Shown here one piece after another: positions 33,260 through 44,456 of a DNA stretch of 64,000 bases. The notes below the pieces were generated by a model. That model did no database searches, was not told the DNA's origin, and was given only the letters and a program-made list of their open reading frames with translations. The stretch lies in assembly GCA_964019155.1 (NCBI GenBank), contig OZ025240.1, positions 93,963,198 to 94,027,197 of the forward strand, read 5' to 3'. The first letter of the stretch is position 1. Every line of letters begins with the position of its first letter. Source of the DNA: Osedax fenrisi. Its lineage: Eukaryota; Annelida; Polychaeta; Sabellida; Siboglinidae. Made by a program: the position numbers and the translations under genes.

Positions 33260-34330
33260 TAAAATAAATATAAAATTATAATATAAAGCTTTGATAAATA
33301 AATTTGGAACTAAACAAATTATATTTAAGAATTCTTTATACATTTCAAAACAAAAAAATACAACATTTAAATTAAATTTCATTTTTAAGATAGGTCTTAA
33401 TCCTTCTAAATAATGTAAGACATTAACTTTTAGTAATTTGTAGAATTATAAAGACTAGATGATATGTTTCTCACATGAAATTGATCTCTACTTATTAATA
33501 ACTTATCTCTTAGAAACTTATCATTGTGTATTAATTACATATGTATGTTGTATTATAACTAATAATGTTGTATATTAAGCTATATAAACTATTTTTATCA
33601 TAAATAAATTACTATATCACTGAATTTCAAAAAAACTATCAATAATATTATATACGATGAACATAATATTGATTTAATTATTCGATTTTGTTATCTATTT
33701 ATATAATGTATTAGTGATGAAAAGGTATTACCCCATATGTGCATGCAATATTATACGTTAGGAATAGTCATTTTAACATATATATTTAATAACGTATATG
33801 AATTGGTATAATTTACCTTATAATTCCTGAGATTTTAGATAATTCTTTAGATATATACAGTTCTTTCCAATCAAGTTTACTATCAATGAAACCACCAAGA
33901 AACCTGTAATATTGTATCTTTTATTTATTAATACCATTTATACTAATTTAAAGTATAGATATATTATTTATTTTGTGTAACGTTGAAGATAATAATGTTA
34001 TGTTTTTTTGTTAAAGTTTAAATTTATCTTATTAGCATAACACCATGTATTTAACTTTTGAAATTCGGAATTCAATATACAAATTTTAGAAAACTGCGAG
34101 TTCATTTCATTTTGTTTAGAGATTGATAAATCACTTTTAGAACATGATTTACAAACAGGTGCATTTTATTTATGTTTAGATCATCTGGAAATATACCATA
34201 TTGTAAGCACTTATTACAAAGTATTAATAGAATAGGGTATAGGTCATAATTTAGCCGTTTAATAATAAGTATACTAAAACATATACTAGCCTTATTATTA
34301 TTTACTGTTACCTTGTCTATTTCATTTCAC
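33260..34330 (-). pseudogene. Degenerate LINE, minus strand
   Basis: The reverse complement near 33990-34070 reads F-Q-K-L-N-T-W-C-Y-A-N-K-I-N-L-N, then K-K-T, the W-C...N-x-L-x-L-N-x2-K-T block that follows the polymerase active site in CR1/Jockey-group LINEs. The sequence at 33840-33905 matches the linker after it. Remaining parts are too mutated to place. It lies in the C-D intron of gene 3. Confidence 0.5.
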
Positions 34331-34559
34331 TAATTGGAAATAAGAATAATGAATTTTTATTTTTTTGTGCTGAATTTAAAAATAATTTAATTTGGCGAAT
34401 ATGGTCAAAATCTTAGACTAAAAATCAATATTGATGTCATAGTATACTGTATATTGATGCTATAGCATGTATATCGTTCATTATAGTATAACTTATTTAA
34501 TTATTAATTCTTACCAACGTCATTGATACTCATAAATGTATAACTTTTAAGTAATTTAT

Positions 34560-34742
34560 GTTTATTGTTTTATTTATTTTAGTTATTTATTTTATTTATT
34601 AGTAACCATGATGATGTTTTCACTTATAATAGTGTGTCTATAAATTCCCTTGGAAGCCGCTCTCCTGTTATAGTATCCGTGACTGCAACCAAGTCCTACT
34701 CTCCAAGTGATATCCCTTTGCCTACTGAGCCACAGTGGCAAG
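34560..34742 (-). mobile_element. Diverged SINE copy, minus strand
   Basis: The reverse complement begins CACTGTGGCTCAGTAGGCAA (A box), continues through GGACTTGGTTGCAGTCAC (B-box position), GGAGAGCGGCTTCCAAGGGA and TATAAGTGAAAAC, and ends in an (AATAAAT)-like tail. Head, body and tail order match the SINEs at 501 and 59874 with many substitutions, so this is an older copy or another subfamily. Confidence 0.75.
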
Positions 34743-34817
34743 TTTTAAATATTATATATTATTTTAAATATTCACAGAATATAATCTAAATATAAAAAAT
34801 ATATGTTATTAAGTAAA

Positions 34818-34868
<51 letters not shown>

Positions 34869-34930
34869 TATTTATTATATATACACTATAAACTAAGATA
34901 TAACATGCCTTAAATTATGTATTTATTAAG

Positions 34931-34993
34931 ATATTTGTTGGGAACACTGCACAGGAAGTAGATGTAATAATGAAACATATGAAATGAGTTCTG
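34931..34993 (+). CDS. Ly6-like gene 3, exon D (ICWEHCTGSRCNN)
   Basis: This 63-base exon has the same length and phase as the D exon at 17371. It follows ATTTATTAAG and ends at CTG|GTTATT. It reads I-C-W-E-H-C-T-G-S-R-C-N-N-E-T-Y-E-M-S-S, with C-W-x2-C-T-x3-C-N identical in spacing to the 17.4 kb copy. It completes the domain begun at 26497: A (3 Cys), B (2), C (1 or 2), D (3), so nine or ten cysteines as in Ly6/quiver proteins. A second possible donor at 35024 (ATAG|GTATAT) would lengthen it by 30 bases without changing phase. Confidence 0.75.
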
Positions 34994-35150
34994 GTTATTT
35001 AAATTATAAATGTATATTTATAGGTATATATTATATATAGCCTGTATATATATATATATATATATAAATCATAACTAAAATGTACATAATACATATATAA
35101 ATAAATATAATATATAGTATATTGAAGTATTTAGATGATTATATTTACAG

Positions 35151-35203
35151 AGATAATTATATATATATTATATATAATAAAAATCATAATGGGAATAGCA
35201 TGA
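35151..35203 (+). CDS. Possible last exon of gene 3
   Basis: After TATTTACAG the two-base start fits the phase left by exon D. The frame reads I-I-I-Y-I-L-Y-I-I-K-I-I-M-G-I-A and stops at TGA. It is hydrophobic enough for a GPI or membrane tail, but AT-rich DNA readily yields such runs. The exon at 44309-44433 has the same phase and is a better membrane segment, so it is a rival last exon. Confidence 0.3.
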
Positions 35204-35451
35204 TATATTTTTAAGTATTACAATTCATGTAATAATACGATATATTATCAAAGGAGTATAATTACTTTATATACATATATACAATTATGTTAATGATATT
35301 TATCGTATACATGAATATTTGCATTAAATGACAAGTTATAGTACCAGTAATTTGTTTGTAATGAAATATAGTGATTAACTCTATAACTTTTTATAAGGAA
35401 GTACCCCTCTTTTTATATATTTAAAATTATATATTTAGATATATATATATA

Positions 35452-35486
<35 letters not shown>

Positions 35487-36529
35487 TTCCATTTCTTCTC
35501 ATCTCACTCTTATAATCTAGTAACCGATAACTCAAGGTATGTAACATTACTTCAGCTATTATAATAGCTCTATAGATCAAGATGACTATCAAACTTCTTC
35601 TTAATACTTCATAATCTTCCATCTCATTCACTATATTATCCAACTATCACTTTTTCCTTCAGATATAATTGACGCATGCCTCCTCATATTTCATAAATAT
35701 TTATGTTATTTTTGATGCTAACATATCTATCATTCCCATATCGATAATATATCTAAATTAGACTCTTTAACATCCATTGCATAAAGAAGGTCCTAATTCA
35801 CTCCCTATCACTATATTCATAAATGCGATCGTCCTTTCACTTAAATATATATACACGTCCCTATTCTATTAATTTTATGACAAATCTCTACATCCTAAAA
35901 CCGCACTATTCATGCATATTTTAAATATATATAAGTCTCCCTATATTCGCTCATATCTCCACCAATTCTACACCCCCATCTTATATAAATGTCCCGCAAC
36001 CGCTAACACGTTTACTATTCTCCTTATATTATGCTATCAATATTTCCCTAATTCTCTACACATATCATTCTTATATACTTAAAATGTGGTTACAATGTTA
36101 TATATAAACTAAAGTTTCTATAGAATATATATATATGTATAGAACTTTCTTCAATATTTATTAAATATATCCAATAATGTCCTTCCTGTATAACTAATAT
36201 TATACCTACATTATCTTAATAATATAGTTATACTATTCATTTATTTTAATTCACAATTTAATATTACGATTTTTATTAATTTTTTAATTTGTAGTTTTAT
36301 GAAATTTATTTTTATTTAATCATCTATTTATTGTTATGGCCGAGAATACGTGTTATAAGTATAAATAAACACAATTATCCAAAATATTACAATTATTAAA
36401 ACAATAATAAAATTACAATCTATTTAACTATCATTAATAATATAATAATATTACTGAAAATACCATGGTATTTAATGTATATAATGTAATAATGGGTTGA
36501 ATGAATGATAAGCAAATATAATACAATAT

Positions 36530-36601
<72 letters not shown>

Positions 36602-37030
36602 ATATATACTTGACTTTGTTTACATAGCAACCAATATATAGTTGTGTTAATAACTGCTTAGATTTTAAATATCTTTTAATTGTATTATTATTATAAAGAT
36701 AACTACGTATTAATTTATTTTTTATATTATCTATTATATTAATATATATTAAATATTAATATCCAACTTATTTGAAATACATAATAGTTGTCTTTAAATT
36801 ATAATCATATCTTATTTAGATATAATTATATTTAGTATTTGTTTACATTTTATTATAACAAAATAAAAATCCTAAAAAATAAATAATAATCACAAAGATA
36901 ATAGAATTATAAATTCGATAAATTAATTAAATTCAAATATATATTACATACTGTTTATGTATATTTATACTTAGCTACATTATTTACTATTTATAAAATT
37001 AATTAACTAGTAGTTTATAATAATATTATA
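35204..37030. other. AT-rich and pyrimidine-rich stretch, no clear gene
   Basis: 35480-36110 is pyrimidine-rich on the plus strand, like 45640-47280. The minus strand has a 62-codon open frame (35455-35643) with ...E-V-L-R-R-S-L-I-V-I-L-I-Y-R..., part of what looks like a decayed coding region, possibly a LINE, without diagnostic motifs. A long (TA)n run lies at 36536-36598. Confidence 0.35.
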
Positions 37031-37412
37031 ACTGATATTCTCCCGTGGATCTCCCTTGGGAATTTGTTTTTGGTAGTCGGATCTACCAACCTTCATTTGA
37101 GGTTAGCTACCAACTTACACCTAGATAGTCTACTGCTGTATTTACTTACATACAGATCCATCAATTCTACCTCGGACGATACACTGCCTTAAATCTCAGA
37201 CAATCGGACCATCATTGCCCGGCTGCCACCAAGCATACCAGGAGCCTACTAAAGTCAACCGGTGCTTGTCAAGTCAACTCGTCATATAGCAAAACGGACT
37301 GAATACCAAACTTCTTCAAAAATATCCCTGTTACGACCAGTTTTTATACATTTATTATTATATTTATTATTATCTATTTCATTCAATTTAATCCCACAAT
37401 CTCAAGTATACC

Positions 37413-38396
37413 ATGTCCTCAAATTTTTCACATTGTAACCTTCCCGCATGCGAATATTATCTCAAATGTAAAAAATGTCCATCTATTTTACATTATAATT
37501 GTTTATACCCCGCAGCTATTATTTCTAAATCCTGGTTTCATTCTAAAAACCCCCCTCCCGCTTATGCTATTGCTATATTTAATTCACCTAACTTCATATT
37601 CTCATGTTCCTCATGGCTAGCCTTAAATAAGTTTCCTTCGAATAATCATACAACTACTCCACCCATTACTATGCCATATTCACCTTCTACTTTAACTGAC
37701 AAATCTATACATAATACTTGTTCCAAGGTAACGCCAAATATAACATCTGATATATATTCTTCTACTACGACTATTAATATCCAGCCCAAGCATCAGCCCA
37801 ATGCTAATACTTCTAGAAACATTCCAAAGCTAATGGACTTAAAATTTTCCTCAAATCACACACCAACCCCTATATTATCTAGTTCAACTTCCTAAAAGTC
37901 TTCATCCATACGCTCCATAGATAATTCCCTCATACTAGTACTTGAACACCTTCTTCCTTATGAAGTTAACTATAATTTCATAGTATCATTAATTGACTAT
38001 ATAAAACTTCCACATTCTTATATTACTTCTGCCTCATTTCTTACCAGTACTGCTATATTACGTTTCACTAATATTTCTGCTCGTGATATATGTTTCTCCT
38101 CCCTTCTAAAAATCTCACCACATAGTAATTTTAAGCATATATTTATTCGTCATTATATACCTGACTCTACTAGACTTCTTGGTAAGGTACTATATCATGC
38201 CCTAAAACAAAAACTCACGCCCATTTTGTATAAAGTATTTTTTAATAATCGTTCCCAAACATTTGAACTTAGGGATAAAAAAAATCCTCTTTCATATCCC
38301 CCTTTTCTCATCCCTGAATCTGATCTAACAAAATGGTTTGATTCTTTTGATCACTATAAGAAATCATTTATAAATAATTCTTCCTCTCAAGCCTGA
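37413..38396 (+). CDS. L2 ORF1 protein with PHD-like zinc finger; in-frame UAA at 37893
   Basis: The N-terminus reads C-N-L-P-A-C-E-Y-Y-L-K-C-K-K-C-P-S-I-L-H-Y-N-C, a Cys/His array like the PHD-type finger of CR1/L2 ORF1 proteins, which bind nucleic acid and form the ribonucleoprotein. After about 160 codons a single UAA (37893-37895) interrupts the frame. The same frame then runs on for 166 codons with sensible protein sequence (E-H-L-L-P-Y-E-V-N-Y) to the UGA at 38394. The C-terminal part is homologous to ORF1 of the element at 47425, so the UAA is best read as a nonsense mutation, though a second leaky stop is not excluded. Confidence 0.75.
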
Positions 38397-38399
38397 CTA
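38394..38399 (+). promoter_or_regulatory. UGA-CUA stop-readthrough context between L2 ORF1 and ORF2
   Basis: ORF1 ends at UGA and the next codon is CUA; ORF2 continues in the same frame. UGA CUA is the best-known context for programmed stop readthrough in animal and viral mRNAs. The first AUG in ORF2 is at 38613, after the N-I-R-S-L and T-E-T-W endonuclease motifs, so a normal AUG start would not give a whole enzyme. The same six bases occur at the same junction in the other L2 (47611-47616). Confidence 0.6.
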
Positions 38400-41228
38400 T
38401 CCTCTAATATAGCCTTGATCAATATTCGCTCCTTGAGATCAAATATATCCCTTCTGTTCCCATACCTTAAATTACAAAAATTTATTATAATCGCATTGAC
38501 TGAGACCTGGATTTCTAATAATGACTCTGATATATTTGCCTCCATCTTGGACTTTGGATATACACTCTATCTCGCTCCACGACAAACGGGCCGTGGTGGT
38601 GGGGTAGGATTTATGATACGTAATGATTTTTACCTATCTCCATCCATTTCATTCCCCCCCTTTTCATATAGTGATTGTATTTCGCTGACCCTCAAGCTTC
38701 CTAACTTAACTCTACATCTTACCGTTATCTATCGTCCCCCAAAACCTGTAACCAGTTTATTCTTTGATGAATTTCATGATTTTATCCATAAACTTCCTTC
38801 ATCTTCATCCTATCTACCAATAGTTCTTGGTGACTTAAACTATCACTATAATTCTCCCATCTATCCCCATGGTGACTTTAAACTCCTAACTGAGTCTCTT
38901 TCCTTGTGCCAACATATATCATTTCCTACCCATTCTAGTGGCAATACACTTGATATGATATTTACACCCCTATCCAGTCCTCTTATTAGATGTATAAACC
39001 CTAACTCCTTTCAAAAAATTGAACTACTAACTGATCATTTTATTATTGAATTCTCTATAAATCTAAAATTCACAAATATTAAACGAAAACGTATTACATA
39101 TAGAGATTTTAAGTCTATCGACCTACCAAGATTTGTAAACAATATCAAAACTGAGATCTCTTCTTCAACTTCCCTCTGTCCGGTACTCCTAAACTCCACT
39201 CTCCTAAATATTATCAATATACATGCACCTACAAAAACTACATTAATTACCGACCGCCCTTTTTCTCCCTGGTTCTCCCACGAACTTTTCATCTTCAAGA
39301 AGAGTGTTCGAAAATTTGAGAAGAAATTTCTTAAAAATCCTTCTACAGAAACTAAATTAGCACTATCACTAGCTAGAAAAAATTACAAATCTACTATATC
39401 TCGTTCAAAATCTATCTATTATAACAAAAAGATAGCATTGATATCCTCCAATCCTCGCAAATTATTTAAAATAGCAAATAAAATTCTCTCTCCTCCAGAT
39501 GAAAAAATCCTCCCCATTTTACCTAGCACGTCAAATTTTCAACTGTGTTCTCTTTTTGAAAAATTCTTTAAACATAAAATTGCAAGCATTAATAATATTA
39601 TTTGCGCATCTACTCAACCCATACTCAATCCTACCATATATATTACCCATCATATTGACTCATTAAGTACATTCACTATTCCTTCACTGTATGAAGTAAA
39701 TGACCTACTCATGAAATCTCACTGTACCTCCCCCACTGATCCCCTACCTTTATCATTATATCACAAACTTTCACCCTTATTTTCTCCTATTTTCTTGGAT
39801 ATTATTGCGAACTCACTAAACTCTGGCCAAGTTTCACCCTGTCTCAAGACTGCCATAATATCCCCTATTCTAAAAAAACAAAACTTAGACCCAAACTCAT
39901 TTAGCAATTATCGCCCGATCTCCCACCTACCCTTATTAAGTAAAATATTAGAAAGAATTGTTTCCAAACAACTCATAGCCCATGTAAATAAAAATAATCT
40001 TTTCGACCCGTTTCAAAGCGCTTTTCGTAAGGGTCATTCAACCGAAACAGCTCTCCTACGTATTACTGACACTATATTATCTACCTTAAATAGCAACACG
40101 TGTTGCCAGCTAATCCTACTTGATCTATCATCTGCTTTTGATACCCTGGACCATAACATATTAATCTCGCGACTTACTTTAATGGGTATATCTGGCTTAG
40201 CATTAAAATGGTTTACTTCATATCTCACTAACAGGAATATCTCTATTATGATTGACAAATCTTACTCGCCTCTTTCTCCTCTTAACCACGGTATTCCCCA
40301 AGGATCTGTTCTAGGTACATCCCTCTTTTCTATTTATATCCGCCCTATTGCTGATCTAATTAAGAAATTTCCAAATATCCACTACCATATTTTTGCTGAT
40401 GATATCCAACTGTTTACCTTTTTCCCTATAAATTCTCATAATACTATTAATTCTGAATTAATCGAGTGTGCTAACTCCATAAGATTATGGCTCCTCTCCA
40501 ATAAACTACTAATTCATTCCTCTAAGACTACTGTACTTAACATATCTACTTCTGAAACTTCCTTTCCAAACTTTACTCTAAATAACATGATTATTTCTCC
40601 TTCTCATTCCTCCAAAAACCTAGGATTAGTATTTGATGACAAATTATCATTTAAGAATCACATATCATCCATTACAAAATCATCCAACTTTCATCTCTTC
40701 AGAATTAAAAAAATACGGACATCACTTTCCAGAAACCTTACTAAAACTCTAATTAATGCTCTTGTACTTTCACGTATTGACTACTGTTCTTCCCTACTGA
40801 ATTTACTTCCTGCTAAAGCTACTGCTCCACGTAATCGATTTATCCGTTCCTCAATACATACTACTTACTGTTTAACTCGACTGGATCACTCTACTACAAC
40901 ATCTCATCAATCATCTCGTATGTGGCTACCCTTCTCCCTCAGGTGTAAATTACGTATACTATCTATAATCCATAAATCAATATATTCTTTTACCCCTAGC
41001 TATATCTCTGATCTAATTAAAAAACGTACTATATTATCTTCTCTTCGTTACCAAAATGCTCCTCTACTTATCTCCCAGAACTCTAGTAAAACTTCCCTAA
41101 ATTCTAGAGCTTTTAAAAATTCCGGTCCAACCCTATGGAATTCCCTCCCTCCTACCATTCGTTCTATTAGATCCCACAAAAGATTTATAAATCTTACTTC
41201 TTCTTTTCTCTCTACCCATAATCATTAA
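38397..41228 (+). CDS. L2 ORF2: endonuclease-reverse transcriptase
   Basis: The frame is open for about 943 codons after the ORF1 UGA. Endonuclease motifs: I-N-I-R-S-L at the start, A-L-T-E-T-W-I, V-I-Y-R-P-P, V-L-G-D-L-N-Y-H, D-M-I-F-T-P and L-T-D-H-F. Polymerase motifs: N-Y-R-P-I-S-H-L-P, L-L-D-L-S-S-A-F-D-T-L-D-H (about 570), G-I-P-Q-G-S-V-L-G and F-A-D-D-I-Q-L-F (about 665). The S-T-E-T-A-L-L and A-L-K-W-F-x-S-Y-L context is characteristic of the L2 clade. It ends with N-S-L-P-P-T-I-R-S. The frame is uninterrupted. The start is probably supplied by readthrough or a non-AUG codon. Confidence 0.92.
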   Translation, partial: LSSNIALINIRSLRSNISLLFPYLKLQKFIIIALTETWISNNDSDIFASILDFGYTLYLAPRQTGRGGGVGFMIRNDFYLSPSISFPPFSYSDCISLTLKLPNLTLHLTVIYRPPKPVTSLFFDEFHDFIHKLPSSSSYLPIVLGDLNYHYNSPIYPHGDFKLLTESLSLCQHISFPTHSSGNTLDMIFTPLSSPLIRCINPNSFQKIELLTDHFIIEFSINLKFTNIKRKRITYRDFKSIDLPRFVNNIKTEISSSTSLCPVLLNSTLLNIINIHAPTKTTLITDRPFSPWFSHELFIFKKSVRKFEKKFLKNPSTETKLALSLARKNYKSTISRSKSIYYNKKIALISSNPRKLFKIANKILSPPDEKILPILPSTSNFQLCSLFEKFFKHKIASINNIICASTQPILNPTIYITHHIDSLSTFTIPSLYEVNDLLMKSHCTSPTDPLPLSLYHKLSPLFSPIFLDIIANSLNSGQVSPCLKTAIISPILKKQNLDPNSFSNYRPISHLPLLSKILERIVSKQLIAHVNKNNLFDPFQSAFRKGHSTETALLRITDTILSTLNSNTCCQLILLDLSSAFDTLDHNILISRLTLMGISGLALKWFTSYLTNRNISIMIDKSYSPLSPLNHGIPQGSVLGTSLFSIYIRPIADLIKKFPNIHYHIFADDIQLFTFFPINSHNTINSELIECANSIRLWLLSNKLLIHSSKTTVLNISTSETSFPNFTLNNMIISPSHSSKNLGLVFDDKLSFKNHISSITKSSNFHLFRIKKIRTSLSRNLTKTLINALVLSRIDYCSSLLNLLPAKATAPRNRFIRSSIHTTYCLTRLDHSTTTSHQSSRMWLPFSLRCKLRILSIIHKSIYSFTPSYISDLIKKRTILSSLRYQNAPLLISQNSSKTSLNSRAFKNSGPTLWNSLPPTIRSIRSHKRFINLTSSFLSTHNH

Positions 41229-41567
41229 ATCATCCAACTTATTATTTGTATCCGTGTTATATTAAATTTATATCATTATTAAATTGTTATTGTATTATTA
41301 TTATCTTATTATTATATAACACTATACTATATCAATGCAGTCTGTAGTATATACAACTACACCATATCAATGCAGACTGTAGTATATAATAGTCCTTTAT
41401 ATTGTTTATTATTGTTTTTCCGTTATATATAGAATGTATATTATTATCAAATTATTATCGTATTACTATTATTTTATTATTATTTTCTTCCCGCACGAGC
41501 GAAGGGGTCTACATGACCCTATTTTAGTGCAAATAAACTCAATATCATCATCATCATCATCATCATA

Positions 41568-44193
41568 CCTAATATCTCCTTGTTCATATTCAGATTAAAA
41601 ATTATATATTGTCATTAATATCTAAATGATTTATTTAGATATTGTATATATATGTACTATTAATACATATTTATAAACGCTATTATATATTATTTCTCAT
41701 TATATAATGTAAATATATAATATCCTAATTGTACAATATACATAGGCTTATACTTCAAATATTATATACTTAATAAACATACCCCTTATTGGGTATATTT
41801 TACATTGGAGATACATTTATTATAGTATTATATATATATATATATACATCTATAATATTACACCAAAATATATAAAATATTATATTAAATAGTTAAAGAT
41901 TTTGAATCATTCGAAATTAAATTGAATCTCAAATTTACTAACGAAATGGTATTTATTAATATTATTATATTTCTAATTTAAAAAATATATATTTAATATT
42001 AAAATGTGTAAATATGTATTCAAATTATCTTCATTTATATATATATATATATACACTAATGTATTTTAAATATGCTAATTTAGAACATATTAATCTAATT
42101 ATTTGTATTAATACCATTTTAATATCATCGAAAAAATATCAATTTACACTATATATATAGTATACTTAAAGTAAACTTTACTTGTTAATTTAAAATTAAT
42201 AAAAGAAACATTTCAATAATGATTACAATTTGTTAATATATACTAATTAATATATATTAATATACTCAACCTGAATATATACAACTTTTTATTGGGATAT
42301 TAGTATACTAAGGAATTTAGTATATATATACAATTAAATTTCATAAGCAACGAAATATAACATTATATTTATATATTTAAATAATTAATAGGAGCTATTA
42401 TAAGAGAATAACAACATTAAAAATAACATAGGATCTAGAACCATGTGATATATAATAATGCATAGTTAGTCAAGTTGAATATTAAATATTTAATATTTAT
42501 AAAGTATGATTCTATTAATAGTATATAAATCAGTATTGTAAATGTGTCAATATTTTTTAATTTGAAAAATATCCGAACATTAAATTCTACACAATTTAAT
42601 ATCCTAAATTATATTTCGAAACATCATGTTTTAAATAAATTACTATTTAGACAAACTTAATTTATAAAACAATATTTTTTGAAACCGGTAGAAAGAAATG
42701 GATGAGTTTACATAATAAATATTTCCTAATATAAACTAATTATTATAATTAAATTAAATGACATTCAATATATAAATATTCTCATCAGTATCGGAGTTAA
42801 TATAAAGTAGTATACATATCATGTCATTATTTATATAATTATAATTATTAGTATTAATTATTTCATTCTAAACAAAATTTGAAAATATATATACATAAAG
42901 AGTGAGATTATATAACTTTGATTGATTCTAAATTAATTCGTTTTCAAAAGTAAAGCAATAAAATAGTTAAAAACACATTATTCTTAAATAAATTATCTTC
43001 TTTCTAAATATAAAATTACAATAATAAAAAAATGAATGTTTATAATAAATCATTTTAAAAAGGTGATTTAAATGTAATCAAAAAAGGAGGTTATTCTATA
43101 AATTACATAGTTTTTAATATTTTTGATAATAATTTATTATTTATAATCAATACTGCAAACAAACCAGAATTACCCGAAACAAAACTCGCATGACCATAAT
43201 CATATTGTGATACTTTAAAACATTCGAAAAGTTAATTACCCGTAACTACCCTACACTACCCGATACCATTCAGAAGACTACTATTTATACATATAGTATA
43301 CTTATATATGTTATATATGATATACATAAATTATTTATTTAATTGTTTTAATTTATAATTATATAATTCCATATAGATAAATCGTGATTATGATATATAC
43401 CGTTAGTATAAATATTAATCGATAATATATATTAATAAATATATACATAGAGTTTAAAAATAGTATTATATTATAATTATACGATGTGTTTATAGTATAT
43501 TCTGGACGATATAATGATTTAAATCACGATGAGTAAATTTAGAATTTAAATTAGATGAATATTGTATATCAAAAATTAACGAAATTAAAGTATTTCAAAA
43601 AAATAAAAATGATAGATAATGAAATGCATATCCTTATATATATGTATATACTAAAATATTTATATCAAAATATACCAACATATAACACATATATAAATCA
43701 TTACATTACATATCATTACTTTTTTTATAATTATAAACTATATTTTAAATTAGTTCTTATTTATATATAACATTGGTATTAATATTATTATAATTGATGT
43801 AATTTAGATACTATATTGCATATAATTTCTCAAAAATGTATATTATTTGAAGTTATATCATATACATATCAACAACATATCAAAGTTATATAATAAATAA
43901 ATAATTATATATATTTCAAAAAGTTAATAATTTATTATAAAATTATAATTTTCTTAAATACATTTTTATTAAGTGTTAAAAGTGTATTGATAATCATATT
44001 TCATAACTCATTTAATGGTATCACACAAATGGATATTTATTGGAATAAATAATATTTTAATTTAATCGAAATAATTTGTTTTCTTATAATAATTTGTTTT
44101 ATTAAATTTATAATTATTAATATATTAGTAGTATATATATACTACTAATTTCAATTCTAAATTGTCCTACTCGTGATTGGAACCATTATATCG

Positions 44194-44274
<81 letters not shown>

Positions 44275-44308
44275 ATGTGTGTAATTAAAAAAAATATCAT
44301 TTTAATAG
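41568..44308. other. Long AT-rich stretch, no supported gene
   Basis: Nothing recognisable except a patch at 43165-43280 with several ACCCGAA/ACCCGTA words, like the right part of the hAT-like element at 59075-60725, possibly an old relative. The 71-codon frame at 43555-43770 is low-complexity. (TA)n and (GT)n runs lie at 44202-44275. If the exon at 44309 is real, its upstream exons are not visible here. Confidence 0.4.
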
Positions 44309-44433
44309 AGACAAAATCTAATAATTATTTGTCTTTGTGGATTGCAATAATAATACTAAGTGGTGCCATTATTATTTATATAATCATGCATAGAGCATAT
44401 AATGCATATAAAGGTTTTATTGAATATATATAA
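44309..44433 (+). CDS. Last exon encoding a membrane segment
   Basis: After the acceptor ATTTTAATAG, a two-base start leads into T-K-S-N-N-Y-L-S-L-W-I-A-I-I-I-L-S-G-A-I-I-I-Y-I-I-M, followed by a short polar tail (H-R-A-Y-N-A-Y-K-G-F) and TAA at 44431-44433. About 20 hydrophobic residues flanked by polar ones look like a type I membrane anchor. The start phase is that of the E position in the Ly6-like genes, so it could be the last exon of gene 3 (past the L2 insertion) or of another family member. The (TA)n/(GT)n run upstream extends the open frame artificially. Confidence 0.4.
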
Positions 44434-44456
44434 ATATATATATATATATATCATTC

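Larger units (their letters stand above)
37031..41567 (+). mobile_element. Near-complete L2-clade LINE
   Basis: 5' UTR from about 37031 (GC-richer than the AT background), ORF1 37413-38396, ORF2 38397-41228, and a 3' UTR ending in a (TCA)n tail at 41545-41567. Fragments of the same family occur at 14650-15692 and 23872-25960, and their shared 3' UTR confirms the right end. ORF1 and ORF2 lie in one frame with only UGA between them. One further UAA interrupts ORF1, so this copy may be defective. Confidence 0.88.

Noticed and set aside
39035..40258. Minus-strand open frames inside L2 ORF2
   Set aside because: Shadows of the intact ORF2, with no homology of their own.
44173..44308. ATG-initiated extension of the membrane-segment frame through (TA)n and (GT)n
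   Set aside because: The microsatellite keeps the frame open; the coding-like part begins only after the acceptor at 44307-44308.
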